64,000 nucleotides of DNA from Lithobates sylvaticus (GCA_028564925.1 CM053026.1:600026498-600090497); one strand, 5' to 3'. Shown: positions 12,499 to 23,393, counted from the first letter of the stretch. The notes: generated by a model not told the origin, from the letters alone. Numbers and translations: made by a program.

Positions 12499-13000
12499 TG
12501 TAGCAGAGCGTCCCAGAGAGAGCCAGGAGAAGTCCTGTTCGGGATTTATACATCTCCCAGGCTCCTCTCATACACGTTCAGAGGTCTCTGAGACATGATC
12601 CAGTTCGGATCTTAGTCCTCCTCTCCAGGCTAATTTAAGCTCACCTGAGCAAACAGCCTTTGCTCTCTGCCTGGGACACACAAACAGGGATGGCTTGTGA
12701 GGAGCCAAAAGGTTGGTAAAACCCTTTAAAACTCTTTACAGAAAACTGACAAGCGGTAGGCTTGCTCAGCCTGATAGTTAGAGACGGTGTATGTTTAGAG
12801 CCGAGACACGGCTAGGACTTTTGTTTGGTTATTTCTGTTTTGATGTGTTTTTTTGGAAGACTGTGCAGCACCTGTGTATGGACTTGTATTTAAATAAACC
12901 CAGCACTGTTTTCACTACCTCAAGTGTATTTGGTATCTGTGCCTAAATAAACAGCTCATCCCAGGGAGCTTTGTACCTGCTACCTGTCCCCCAGGTTACA
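12499..13000 (+). mobile_element. Probable solo LTR (Gypsy-like) fossil
   Basis: The 502-bp block begins TGTAGCAGAGCG and ends GGTTACA, has two AATAAA signals (about 12893 and 12945), and has no coding sequence. This is the size and layout of an LTR without its internal region. The flanking 5-mers are not identical, so it is old or its limits are slightly off. Confidence 0.45.
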
Positions 13001-14110
13001 CCATACATGGGTCCTATAAATTCCTATATATGCTAAGCAGAACCATATGGAGTTGTTGGCAACACGATAAATGAATAAAACCTCATGCATCAATGGGGTC
13101 AGCATTTAAAGCATTAGAATCCTCCTTAAGAGGTAACAATCATTACCACCTTAAGATACATGCAGACATAAGGCGTGGGTTAATATGGAAGGGTGAAAGC
13201 AGCAAGCAATAAAGCACAGTCTTGTATGAAGTGCAGTTAGCCACATTTAATCATCCAGCTCCAGTACAATAGCAGTTAGTAAAGCAAGATGTAAGCAGCA
13301 AATGCATAAGGGATAGTCTTAAGGTGCAGTTAGCTACATCAAAGCATCCAGCTCCAGCAAAGTAGCAGTCGATTAGCTTACAGGCAACAGCAATTTCAGA
13401 TACATTTTTTTTCTTTTGTCCACATTGATGTATGGGGTCCATATGTGAATAAAGGTTATATTGAGGCCTACTTTGAGTACTGCACTTTTATATTTTGCTT
13501 ATATTTTACATATGGCTGTAAATATTTTATTTGTTTAAAAAATGAAAAATAAAGATATATTTTTTTTTAAAGTATTTTTTATGGTAATAACATGGCTACA
13601 AAGCTGTACCTGCAAAATAAGGTTGTAAATACCTCTCAGGCTGCCCGTGTAGCAGTAGTGTTGTGGAGTTTGGCAGGATGAACCACTGAGCACTGCTTGG
13701 AACAAGGGAGATCGACACTCCCAGAAGTGTCAGATTCTCAGCAAACTTTAGAGGAAAATTTTTTAAATCTTTTAAATCTTAAAATAGAACTATAGGCACA
13801 TTTTTTTTTAAATTATTTTAAATAGAGCAAGGAAGGGTTTTTGCCATTCGTGTCCCATTGCAGAAATTTCCTTTCACTTCCTATGCATATAGCCAAAGTT
13901 ACGAGGAAAGGTAACGAGCACTGAACTTGTTCTATGTGGAGAGGAGACGCTTGAGAGGGCATATGATTTCAATGTACAAATACCGTGCTGGTGGCCCCAC
14001 AATATGGATAAAGCTTTTCCGCAAAAGGGAATTTAATAAGACACACAGCCATTCACTAAAATTAGAATAAAAGTGGTTTAACCTTAAATTGCGTAGATGG
14101 TTCTTTACTG
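13001..14110. other. No gene; short tandem duplication
   Basis: Around 13230-13375 a segment of about 90 bp containing GCAGTTAGC...CATCCAGCTCCAG occurs twice in tandem with divergence. Otherwise nothing is recognised. Confidence 0.45.
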
Positions 14111-14113
14111 TAA

Positions 14114-14260
14114 AGCCCCATACACACGCTCGGACAATCCGCGGACAAGGTCGGTCGGACTTTGTCCGACGTACTTTGTCCGATGTTGGCGTTGCGTACA
14201 CACGGTCGGACTACGTTGTCGGAATATCCGGTCCGGAAGAACGTCGTGACGTAAGTCGTC
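14114..14260. promoter_or_regulatory. Harbinger 5' terminal and subterminal region
   Basis: The inverted terminal repeat is followed by repeated CGGAC/GTCCG motifs: TCGGTCGGACTTTGTCCGAC near 14151-14170, TTTGTCCGATG near 14175, then CACGGTCGGAC near 14201. In studied Harbinger elements the Myb-like protein binds repeated subterminal motifs. These are the natural candidates, by inference. Confidence 0.6.
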
Positions 14261-14627
14261 GTCCACGAGATTACAAAAGGGAAGTTCAGCACCACGTCAG
14301 GCACCCGTTGGGCTCCTTCTGCTGATCCCGTGTTTATCGAGAGTTAGTGGAAGTTTGGTGACTTAAGATTCGCGCTTCTCAGTTTTCAGACTCAGATCGT
14401 TACTGCTCTTCAGTTTGTGCTTGTCGTGCGTATCTGTTTATTAGTGCGTGTAGTCAGTTCGCATTTGTTGGTCATTGCGGCCTATATCTTGATATAGGAC
14501 GCTTTGATTTGCACTGCTTATTGTCTGCTCGTTGCTGGTATTCACTTCGTTCTTTCAGGCCTTGCTGTTTATCGGTGCTTTCTGTTTGTCCGTTCTGACC
14601 AGCCGACCTTTTGTGACCTTCTGAGCG

Positions 14628-16782
14628 ATGTTTCCCGTGCGTACTCGTCGCCGAGTTCGTGCTGTACGCGGAATTGGTGTCGGGCTTTTAGCTTTGACCC
14701 AAGACCCGTCCATGAACAGAGTGATGAGGAGTATGTGGACCAAGAATTGGTTGCTTCAGCGTGACCAGTTCTCGCACATGCCTTTGCTTCGTGAGATCCG
14801 GGAGAATAATCCTGATGATTTCAGGAACTTTCTCAGGATGACGGACCCCGATTTTCACCGTCTTTTGGCTTTGCTGACCCCCTTTATCAGCCGGCAGGAT
14901 ACCTGCATGAGACAAGCCATTACTCCGGAGCAGAGGCTTGTTGCCACGTTGAGGTACTTGGCGACAGGGAGAAGTCTTCAGGATTTGAAGTTCTCTTCAG
15001 GTATCTCTCCCCAGGCCCTGGGAATCATTATTCCAGAGACCTGTTCTGCCATCATTCAGGTCCTGCAGGAGGACTATATTAAGGTAACATTTCTACTTTA
15101 CTATTCCCTTCTATGTATGCTCTGTTTGCTAATGACTTGTATTTTTGACCTCCTTCCCTAATTACCATGATTGCAATATGTTCTAATATGCTGTGCCCCT
15201 TTTCTCCTTCGTGCATTTTTCCCTTCACTTACCTCACCAGCATGCTCTTCTGCCCCAATAGACACCTATGGCCTACTCACTTAAGCAATGTCTTTTGTCT
15301 GCTGCATAGTATTGTTTGCCCCAAAACACCCCCTAAAATATGCACAAATGTTTGCTGTGTGGTTTACTTCATGTAGAGCCCCCTTTTTTAGTTCTTTTGG
15401 TGGGGGGGGGGGGCAAACTCATTAGGAACCCCCTCCCCCAACTGCTCTGTCAGATGGTACCAATCCTTTATCTGCTGGCTTTCCCAAGGTCCATACACAC
15501 TATATACCTACCTCTTTATAGTGCGCATCTTTAGGGATGAATTCAGCAAAGCATGTAGTGCAAGGGACTGCCTCCATACATTCCATTTCCTATTTTTTTG
15601 TCTTCTTTCCCTCCTATTAGCTTGCTTGGTAATTTAATAATGTCACACTGTGCCTGCCTTTTTTGGGGGGGGGGGGGGAAATGTTATTTGATCTTTCCTG
15701 TGGCCTGCCAATAGTGTTAAGTACAGAGGGTCTGGCCAAACTAGGCCACATTATTGAGCCATTTGCCAATCAATGAAGTGCAGAGGGTTACCTGTCCACC
15801 CCCCCCCCCCCCAAAACCATAGTTATTGCCAATGTCCCATCAGAAGTGGGGGGATTGATGGGGGGGTGAGTAATCTGTGAAGGGGAGCCTCTACTTTTCT
15901 GTGTAAATACTTTCCAGCCTCCAATTTTATACAATGCTCTTGTTCCAAGATGTTGATTGTCTAATCTGCTTGCAATGTTTAGGTGCAAAGTGACTCATTT
16001 TTTTTTCTTGTTTCACTCCACAGTTCCCTTCCACGCCACAGGAATGGCAGACTGTGGCCTCCCACTTTGCCAGCCGTTGGGACTTTCCTAACTGCGGAGG
16101 GGCAATTGATGGGAAACACGTCCGCATCGTCCCACCGCCCAACTCGGGGTCCTACTATTATAATTATAAAGGGTTTAATAGTGTAGTGATGTTGGCGGTG
16201 GTGTCGGCAACATACGAGTTTATGTATGTGGACGTGGGGATGAACGGCCGGATATCGGATGGTGGGGCCATTACGCACACGGAGTTCTACTGGCGTCTCC
16301 AAAGTGGCAGTCTGTGCTTGCCACCTCCAGAGGAGAATGCCGAAGGACTCCCCTTCGTCTTTGTCGCAGATGAAGCGTTTGCGCTGACTCCCCATGTGAT
16401 GAGGCCGTTCCCGATGAGGACCCTCACCCCGGACCAGAGGGTCTTCAACTACAGGCTGTCCAGAGCCAGAAGAGTGGTGGAGAACGCTTTTGGCATCCTG
16501 GCCAGCCGCTTCCGCCTGTTCCTGACGGCATTTAACTTGGCGGAATACAAACTGAACCACATAGTTCTTGCCTGTTGCATATTGCACAACTTCCTCAAAA
16601 GACATAACAGGAACTATGTGGTGCCCGTTGGCCCAGATGTGGAGGGCCCTCCAAATGCGGACCTCACAGCCCTTCGAGTGGCACGTCCAGGCTTGCCCCC
16701 TCTCAATGCCCGCGTGGTCCGGGACCAATATATGGAATACTTTGTGGGTAGGGGGGCCATTGCTCTGCCTGACGATGTGTGA
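14628..16782 (+). CDS. PIF/Harbinger DDE transposase (HARBI1-like), two exons
   Basis: Exon 1 is 14628-15083 and exon 2 is 16024-16782. The donor AAG|GTAACA and acceptor CCACAG|TTC are both phase 0. The product is 404 aa, in the normal range for Harbinger transposases, with no internal stop. Residues around 40-150 form the helical region before the catalytic core. The DDE triad is visible as D181 in GGAIDGKHV, D268 in FVFVADEAF and E305 in RRVVENAFGIL. This nuclease excises the element and joins it at TWA targets, and in known systems needs the Myb-like partner for nuclear import and DNA contact. The ATG at 14628 matches the damaged copy at 52669. An AATAAA lies just past the stop at 16795. 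The 940-bp intron carries long G and C runs. Confidence 0.93.
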
Positions 16783-17853
16783 GAGGCATTTTTTAATAAA
16801 TCTGATATTTCAACCAACCTCTGATTTCTTGTCATTTCAGTCTTCTTTTTAGCTTATTTTACTTTGACATTTTTTCCCTTTGCCTTCGACAGTGGTAATG
16901 CACTTTCTGGGCAAAAAGAGGTAACAGTCTCTTCTTCCCAAAAAGTTTTTTCTCATGTGTGTTTGCTACCTAATCTTTGGTCTAGAGAAGGTTTGTCCTG
17001 CATAACTGACACCCAAAATACTCCTTTTCAGCACCAGGTGTGACATGTGTGTATTCTCCAAAATGCTGTGCTCCGTGTTTTCGGACAAAGCACTGTGGGT
17101 GTCATTTACATAAGTCAAATCCGCTATGCTCTACAAGTGCATTGAAAAAGTTCCCTGGGAAAGGAAATTGCAGTGCAAAGTGGATTTGCCTTTAGTAAAT
17201 AACACCCATTGCCCCCCATATCCTTTACATTTTACATACATAATGCATTGTTTTATTTAAATAAGGAAGCCACACATTTAGAAAATGTAAAAAGTTTACT
17301 TGGAAAACATTCACAAGTGCGTTTACAATCTTCACGCCAAAACTGACAACATCTTGGTTATTTACAACATTATTTACAAAGATTACGCAATTTGTAAAAC
17401 CAGGCATGGAGCTAAGCAGAACCTATGAAGTAGGAAAGTTCAACTTTGTAAAGTGAAGACAAGATCAGACATGACTATATGTTCAAAGTGTGTTTGATCT
17501 TGCCTTCATCACATGGGGGGGGCACCCCCGAAAAGTGGAAATTTGGAACATGCACACAATTTGGTTCTGAAAATGGTCATTAGATGGTAAAACACATGCC
17601 TAGAAGCTTCAAAAGTGCCATTTTCCATCATGGGGATGAATGGACGTTTTTTGGGGGTGCAACCCCTTCACCACAACCACTTTCGTAGTTCGTAAAGTGT
17701 TTGCACCCCCAAAAAAACGTTGCCATTCATCCACCATGATGGGAGCTAGCACATGTGGACACAATGTGTGCATGTTCCAAATTTCACACAGTTTTTAAGT
17801 TGCAAATGTGTTCAGAAGCTGGCACAAATGTGTGTAAATTACTTGGTGCTTTT
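16783..17853. other. Spacer between convergent transposase and Myb genes
   Basis: It holds the transposase poly(A) signal (16795-16800), a palindromic MITE at 17095-17211, and an inverted repeat pairing 17632-17660 with 17702-17732 (TGGGGGTGCA against TGCACCCCCA). Confidence 0.7.
17095..17211. mobile_element. Palindromic MITE inside Harbinger copy 1
   Basis: The right arm GCAAAGTGGATTTGCC then TTTAGTAAATAAC folds back on the left arm GTCATTTAC...CAAATCCGC. Relatives lie at 23394 and 62686. The same insertion is present at 50083 in Harbinger copy 2, so it predates the spread of this Harbinger lineage. Confidence 0.7.
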
Positions 17854-19205
17854 TCATATTTTTCCTAAAACATCAATGATGTTCTTCAATTTTTGTTGAA
17901 CATCATTGATGTTTTGCTTTATGTAATCTAGATCTCGATTGCAGACCATTATCTCTCCGATGAGTACGTGGGCACTCTCTGTGGTAAAGTGCGATTTTTC
18001 TTCCACAACATCCACGTCACCTAAAAACCACAAACAAAAAAAATGGGGTGTTGGAAATGAGGCAGCCATACATGGATTAGCTTACCAGTAGCTGTGTTCT
18101 CCCACACTCACCTGTTGTGGTGACAATTTCTCCAAGTTCGATGATCTCTCCTTCCTCCTCCTCCTCCTCTGCTTCTGCTCTTTCCACTTTTTTGGGAGGT
18201 GTTGGTTTGGGGGTTTCCTCAGACGGCCCAAGTTTTCGCTCCCCTATGAGAATGTCCAAAAGGAAGATTTAGCAACACAAGCTATTGAGGGCAGAAATAG
18301 GAAGTGACAAACATTGCTTGAAAGTGACGGACACTATTTTAGTTTGGCCAGTTACAAATGTCAACTACATGAATGAAGTCACTTTGTAAAGGTGCTAAAC
18401 TGACTAGCTTTTTGGTAGAAGTTTGTGTGATGGAGACCCCCCTCTAGTATCCACTGGAGCACATGTGTGGAAAAGCATAATAAAAAGGGGGTTTGGGTGT
18501 CCCAGCACTAGTGCTCTAGAGTCCAGATGGGTAAACAGCTACTGAGTGACCTCTCCTTTACATTGAATAAATTGGCTTTACATTCTTGATGACATTTCTA
18601 GTGAGAACAAACTTCCTTTCCCCAAAAAAACACCAAACATCGTATTATAAGTGGCCGAACGATCGAGGTTGCGTACGATCGAATGCACACACACACGACC
18701 ATGACAGTGGCAGAAAGATCGAGGCTGAGTACGATCGAATGCACAGACGAACCTGAAAGTGGCCATTTTGGAATGTACAACTTGGTAAAAATCAAAACAC
18801 AATGGAGCAGTATGCAAGCAAGAAATCAAACACAAAACACAACTACTTACTTTTTTGAAGAATTCTCTTGATCTTTCTGTACTGATCGGCCTCCCTCAGT
18901 TTCAGGTCTGACCAGCGTTTCCTGAGTTGCTCCTTGGATCGTTGTACCCCAAAATTATTGTACAGCCTCCTCACAACTTTAGACATGATCTTGGCCTTGC
19001 GGACATTGGGGTTGAGGTAAGGCCCATACTTCCCATCATAGTCGCTCCTCTTTAATATGTCAACCATCTCCAACATTTCTCCAAATGACATATTGGAGGC
19101 CTTGAATTTCAGGTTCCGGGATCGGGACGTTTCTGCCTCCGGACTTTCCTCGTCCTCCTCCTCGTTGGTGGGATATTTGTGGCGCACCTGCTGTGTCCCC
19201 GCCAT
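17854..19205 (-). CDS. Harbinger Myb/SANT-like accessory protein, three exons
   Basis: On the minus strand, exon 1 is 19205-18851, exon 2 is 18243-18112 and exon 3 is 18020-17854, with GTAAGT and GTGAGT donors, CATAG and TTTAG acceptors and consistent phase 1 joins. The 654-nt reading frame gives 217 aa with no stop. Residues about 15-30 are acidic. About 40-118 form a Myb/SANT-like helix-turn-helix domain, with QLRKRWSDLKLRE as the conserved third-helix region. Exon 2 adds a proline-rich then Glu-rich stretch. Exon 3 ends in a likely coiled coil (DLDYIKQNINDVQQKLKNII). Harbinger Myb-like proteins bind the element's ends and escort the transposase into the nucleus. This role is taken from studied relatives. 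The start matches copy 2 at 48889. Confidence 0.88.
18655..18740. repeat. Two direct repeats with GATCGAGG in Myb intron 1
   Basis: A block of about 60 bp carrying AGATCGAGG...GTACGATCGAATGCAC occurs twice in tandem. The same pair is present in copy 2 near 49345-49440, so it is an old feature of the family. Confidence 0.6.
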
Positions 19206-19518
19206 GTGCTCTCCCCACTACGCCGTAAAGAGAAGGGGTGGGGAATAGACGAGAAAGATCGTCAGGGGCGGGCGGAGTTTGAAGCATGCGCAGTGTATAT
19301 AAAACGTCACACGCCTGTGTCGTAGCCACGATCTGGGAGACGAGGGGAGAGAAAACTCACACGAGACGATCGCTACAAACGAAGGTACAATTTAACGTTG
19401 GTACATAACTAGCCTAGACTGATTTGAACTTGAGGCTTCTTTAGGGAGAAGATTAGGAGAGTTTAGCCTGACAGAATTTTGAGGGTTTTGTGTGTTGTTG
19501 TGTCTTGCAGAGATTGAT
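19206..19518. promoter_or_regulatory. Bidirectional promoter between Myb and MADF genes
   Basis: Only 90 bp separate the Myb start codon (19205) from a TATATAAA box at 19296-19303 on the plus strand. A GC box GGGGCGGG is at 19265-19272. Downstream, a short noncoding MADF leader exon appears to end at 19384 (GAAG|GTACAA) and splice to TTGCAG at 19510. The TATA element and leader junction are conserved in copy 2 (complement of 48790-48797). Divergent control of both genes is inferred from the spacing. Confidence 0.6.
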
Positions 19519-20709
19519 ATGAAGGGATTCAACGACATGAGTTTTCTCCCCCTCTTCATTGCCAAATACAGGGATTTTCCCATATTGTGGCAGGGTATAC
19601 ACCCACATTACACCAACAAACCAAAGAGGCACGCAGCCCTGGAGGAACTTGTGGAATTTGTCAAGCCAAAGTTCCCCACGGCAACTGTTGATGATATTAG
19701 AAAGAAAATTGGCAGCCTGAGGAGTGCGTATATCAGGGAGAGGAAGAAGGTCGTGAAGTCTGAGGAAACTGCAACTTCAGCAGATGAGGTCTATGTCCCC
19801 AAGCTCTGGTACTATCAGAGTCTCCATTTTCTGAAGGACCAGGCTGATGTCACGGAGCCAACCTCAACTCCTCCTTCCACGCTTCCTTGCGCCCAGCCCA
19901 CCCCTGATGAGGCTTCCGAGGAGCAACCTGGGCCTTCCAGTCTGGAAGAGGTGGAGGAGCCCAGCTTGTTCCAGGTATAGTAGTTTTGTTACCATTTATG
20001 GGAATAATGAATGATGTTCACTTAATTCAGGATCGCCAATTGCTTAGTTCCTAACGTGTTTGACATATCAACAGACAGTGTGTGGGAGACATTTGGGGCC
20101 AGAATCTAAACTGCTGGGCTGAGAATTGTTTGGTTTGCTATTTGTAAACATTTTGCACCAGTCACTAGATGAGAATTGTGTGTGTTTGATGAACAAATAA
20201 CTGAAACTATGTCCCTTTTTCCTACACAGGAAGACCTCAGCCAGGAGGTGGCTGTGGAAGGTGGCAGTCAGGAGGAGGCAGGGGTTAGTGGCAGCCACCA
20301 GCTGGGTAGTGGCAGCCAAGAGGGGTCTAGGCCTCGGAGCCTGACTGACACCCAAACCCCTCCCCTCCGCCCTCCGTACAAAAGGGCGAGAAGGGGGGGT
20401 TATGCGGCACAGTCAGCGCTCCGGATGATAAGAGAGGCTTCAGACTCCCTACATGCCACACCCGCCGACGAGGAGACCTTTGGCTCGGTGGTTGTCACCA
20501 AAATGATGGGTATGGAGGTGGGGCAACGCAACATGTGTGAGGGGCTCATCCTCCATGTCCTAAATAAGGGTAGGGCTGGGGAGATGACCCCAGTCACACA
20601 TGTTTGCCATAGCTACCATGCTCCACCTCCTCCTCCTCCTCCTCCTCCTTCTGCCACCCCACCAGCACGACAGCCCCAGCGTGCAAGGAAGCGTGGAAGG
20701 AAGACCTGA
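19519..20709 (+). CDS. MADF-BESS-like protein, third gene of the Harbinger
   Basis: Coding exons are 19519-19974 and 20230-20709, joined in phase 0 by a weak donor CAG|GTATAG and acceptor ACACAG|GAA, which is conserved in copy 2. The product is 311 aa and open. Residues about 10-105 form a MADF domain (FIAKYRDFPILWQ, then NKPKRHAALEELVEFVK, FPTATVDDIRKKIGSLRSAY and LWYYQSLHFL). The middle is acidic and Pro/Ser-rich. Residues about 240-285 (EETFGSVVVTKMMGMEVGQR) resemble a BESS-like interaction helix. The tail has a proline run and a basic end. MADF domains are Myb-related and bind DNA or chromatin, and BESS regions bind proteins. Its exact job in transposition is unknown. A poly(A) signal lies at 20972. 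Confidence 0.87.
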
Positions 20710-20711
20710 GA

Positions 20712-20968
20712 GTGACGACCTGCAATCAGTCTGGTCTGACAGAAGATGGAGCCTCTTGTAGTACCAGAGCCTGGGGACCTAGATGGCATCTGCTGCAGTT
20801 CCGGATACTTTGGACTTCACGACCAGATTGCACTCCCCTTAATATACGTACTCCTCAGGCCCCCAATTTTCTACGCTTGAACAATGATGGTTGCCGTGGG
20901 GGGCCAAGACTTTGCAAATTCCCCAAGTTTCACCATGGCTGCGTTCCTCTTTGGTTTGTTGGTGTGAC
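20712..20968 (-). repeat. Antisense partial copy of the MADF exon in the MADF 3' UTR
   Basis: Read on the minus strand, this segment aligns along 19610-19860 of the sense MADF exon, with roughly three-quarters identity by eye. Shared blocks include ACCAACAAACCAAAGAGG, CCCCACGGCAAC, CCTGAGGAGT and CTCTGGTACTA. It contains stops and codes nothing. Because it lies before the AATAAA at 20972, the MADF transcript should carry sense and antisense stretches and could fold on itself. Copy 2 has the equivalent at 47163-47411. Confidence 0.8.
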
Positions 20969-20971
20969 CTA

Positions 20972-20977
20972 AATAAA
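20972..20977 (+). terminator. Poly(A) signal of the MADF gene
   Basis: AATAAA just after the antisense segment, conserved as TTTATT at 47155-47160 in copy 2. Confidence 0.6.
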
Positions 20978-21429
20978 GGTTTTTTTGATTTGAAATAATC
21001 ATTGACTATTGTGTTTTACTTTGCTACAATGACAGTTTTTCTTTGAGTAGGCTGGTACATTTCACTAATCCTAAAGTAGAATTAACAAGGGGCACCAACA
21101 ACAAACAAACTCCTAGTAAATGTAAGCAAGAAATACAAATGTAAATAATGTGTTTTTGGTAATTTGAGACACACAACCCCCCTCCAAAAAAAAAAAAAAA
21201 AAAAAAAAACATTCAAATATGTATTCCCCCCCAAAAAAAAAAAAGACAAATCATGGTAAAAAAATAACAAAGATTCTTTTCCGTTCAGAGTAAAAATAAA
21301 CATGTAGTGTATAAATGGTGCAAAGTAATAAAGAAGTAAGTTTGTGAGAAGTGCGGGTGAATAGGAGCAGCTAAAAGATGTCATTCTTGTTGCATTGTAA
21401 AGAAAAAGAGAATGCGCTGCATTAAAGAC

Positions 21430-21739
21430 ATTTTAACATTGCAGCGTGACGAATGTGCTGTGTCGATTAGGAAAGGTAGTTTTACCTGACCGAGCGCTTC
21501 CGTCACAGAATTTCTTCTGAGCATGCGTAGCACTTTGTCCGTCGGACAAGCGTACACACGCTCGGATTTGGTGTGATCGGACCGGGTTGACGGGAAATCT
21601 TTCCAGCAGGAGATAAGACTTTGTCCGACGGACAAACCGACGAACACTGTCCGATGGTGCATACACACGGTCTGATTTTTCAACAACCTTGTCCGATCGG
21701 ACCAAATTGATGAAAAAGTCCGACCGTGTGTATGGGGCT
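21430..21739. promoter_or_regulatory. Harbinger 3' subterminal and terminal region
   Basis: Palindromic motifs TTGTCCGTCGGACAAG (21536) and TTTGTCCGACGGACAAAC (21622) and a CTTGTCCGATCGGACCAA block (21689) precede the inverted terminal repeat. Spacing and sequence are kept in copy 2 at 46440-46680. Confidence 0.6.
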
Positions 21740-21743
21740 TAAG

Positions 21744-22330
21744 ATGCGCCGCCTCCCACCGCTCTGACCGGGCCCTTCCGTCCCACCGGGAGGCCAGATC
21801 CACGATCCGCCACTTCCGGCGGATAGAGACAGACTGGCACGAAGCCGGAAACGGCTTCGTTCCAGTCTCCTGAATGTAAACACGGAAGCGACGTCACTTC
21901 CGGTTTACTCGGCTGCCAATGGGGCCGGATTTAAAAAAATATACAGTATTCAGAATCGCCGTTTTCGGCGATCTGAATACTTTGAATTGCAAAGGAGGGA
22001 TTGGAGGTCTTTTAGACCCCTGATCCCTCCATAAAGAGTACCTGTCACCACCTATTACTGTCACAAGGGATGTTTACATTCCTTGTGACACCAATAAAGT
22101 GATCAAATAAAAAAAAAAACACAATTTAATAATATAAAAATAAATAAGAAAAACATTTTTTTAAAGCGCCCCTGTCCCCCCGAGCTTGCACAGCAAAGAA
22201 AACGCATATGGAGCTGCATTTGGTGGAGCAGGTAGCATTTTTTTTGCAGGGACCGTTTCGTCGTTATTTTCCTGCAGGGAAGCTTTACCTTTGGTAAGTT
22301 GCAGCACATTTTCAAACTGTAAAAAAAAGA
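21744..22330. repeat. Fragments of dispersed repeats
   Basis: A GC-rich block with small hairpins (CGCCGTTTTCGGCG near 21957) is followed by AT-rich DNA and the block AACGCATATGGAGCTGCATTTGG. It resembles pieces of abundant frog DNA repeats but has no clear ends. Confidence 0.35.
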
Positions 22331-23390
22331 AAAAGGCAACACAAAGCAAATACTGAATAAACTAGTGTTTGATCACACGTTGAAAGTGGCACGTACAACC
22401 CAACAAGATTAAAAAAAAATAAAAAAATAAACTTTTCAATTTTATGGTTTATAAAATGTTCAAAAAAGTCATCCCCCTTCTCTGTTCACAGAATGGTAAT
22501 CTGAACAAGCAAGTTTATTTTCTTCAGGAATATTTTCTGTTACTTTCCATTCTGTGTTTCAAATGGGATTTCAGACAGATGTCATTGCGTATCTGTTAGC
22601 TTCTTGTGTTACGGTGCGGGTTCTGAATTATTTGCAGATGTCTTCTACAAAATTAATTGATTTTACCAGGTGTCAAGTGACATTGGCTGTGACAGGCAGA
22701 TGGGTGGATGGCTGCCACGAACAAGGCAGATTGTTGGAGTTTTTATGCTGATAAAATCCCATAATGCTGTCTAGGATTTTTACATTGCACGGTTCTGTCA
22801 TATGTTCCAGGTCTTTTACTAGATTTATCTCAATCTGTAATGTTTCTTGACCAGGCCTTCACAGGAACAGTTTTTCTTTATAGTCTCTTCTTCTCACATA
22901 AAGCGGGAATATCATCAATCACGCTCACTCTTCATTTTATTAGTTAGATGCACACATGATTGACTGTCTTTTTAATCAGCTGTCACTTTAGTCACTGTTT
23001 TATAAATCCCGCTATTGCTTTATTAATGCTGTAACTTTCACAATGGGATAGTTGCAATGTCATGTCAGTACAATTCAGTGTAGAGTTCAGAACATAATCT
23101 CCTCAAATGCCAATCCAACATATTATATATAAAGGAAAAGACTAAAGACTTATGTTCTTGGTCATTTAAGAGGCTGCTCAATCGATTCTTATATTGGTTT
23201 GTCCTTGTTGTAGCCAGCGAGGTCCTTCACCTAATATTTATAGGAATAGTTGTTATGCCAAATGTAGTACAAAGCATCTCAATAGTAACGTCCTCTTGAA
23301 AAGCTTTGCAGCAAACTCCTCAAAATAGTCAAGTGCCATCCGATGCAGATGGGGCTTGGGTGATCTTTATATACAAGTATACACAAGTCA
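22331..23390. other. No gene seen
   Basis: AT-rich, apparently single-copy sequence without coding or terminal-repeat signals. Confidence 0.4.
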
Positions 23391-23393
23391 CAA

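Larger units (their letters stand above)
14114..21739 (+). mobile_element. Complete three-gene PIF/Harbinger transposon, copy 1
   Basis: TAA target duplications (14111-14113 and 21740-21742) flank a 7,626-bp element. Its ends are AGCCCCATACACACGCTCGG and the inverted AGCCCCATACACACGGTCGG. Inside are a DDE transposase gene (+), a Myb/SANT-like gene (-) and a MADF-BESS-like gene (+), all spliced and open. Both ends carry clustered CGGAC motifs, often paired as GTCCGACGGAC. By structure this copy could be autonomous. A TAA or TTA 3-bp duplication, HARBI1-like DDE protein and Myb-like partner are known Harbinger hallmarks. The MADF gene as a third cargo gene is the less usual part. Confidence 0.92.

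Noticed and set aside
15979-16728. 249-codon minus-strand frame opposite the transposase exon 2
   Set aside because: It is a shadow of the real DDE exon. Splice signals and family motifs support only the plus strand.
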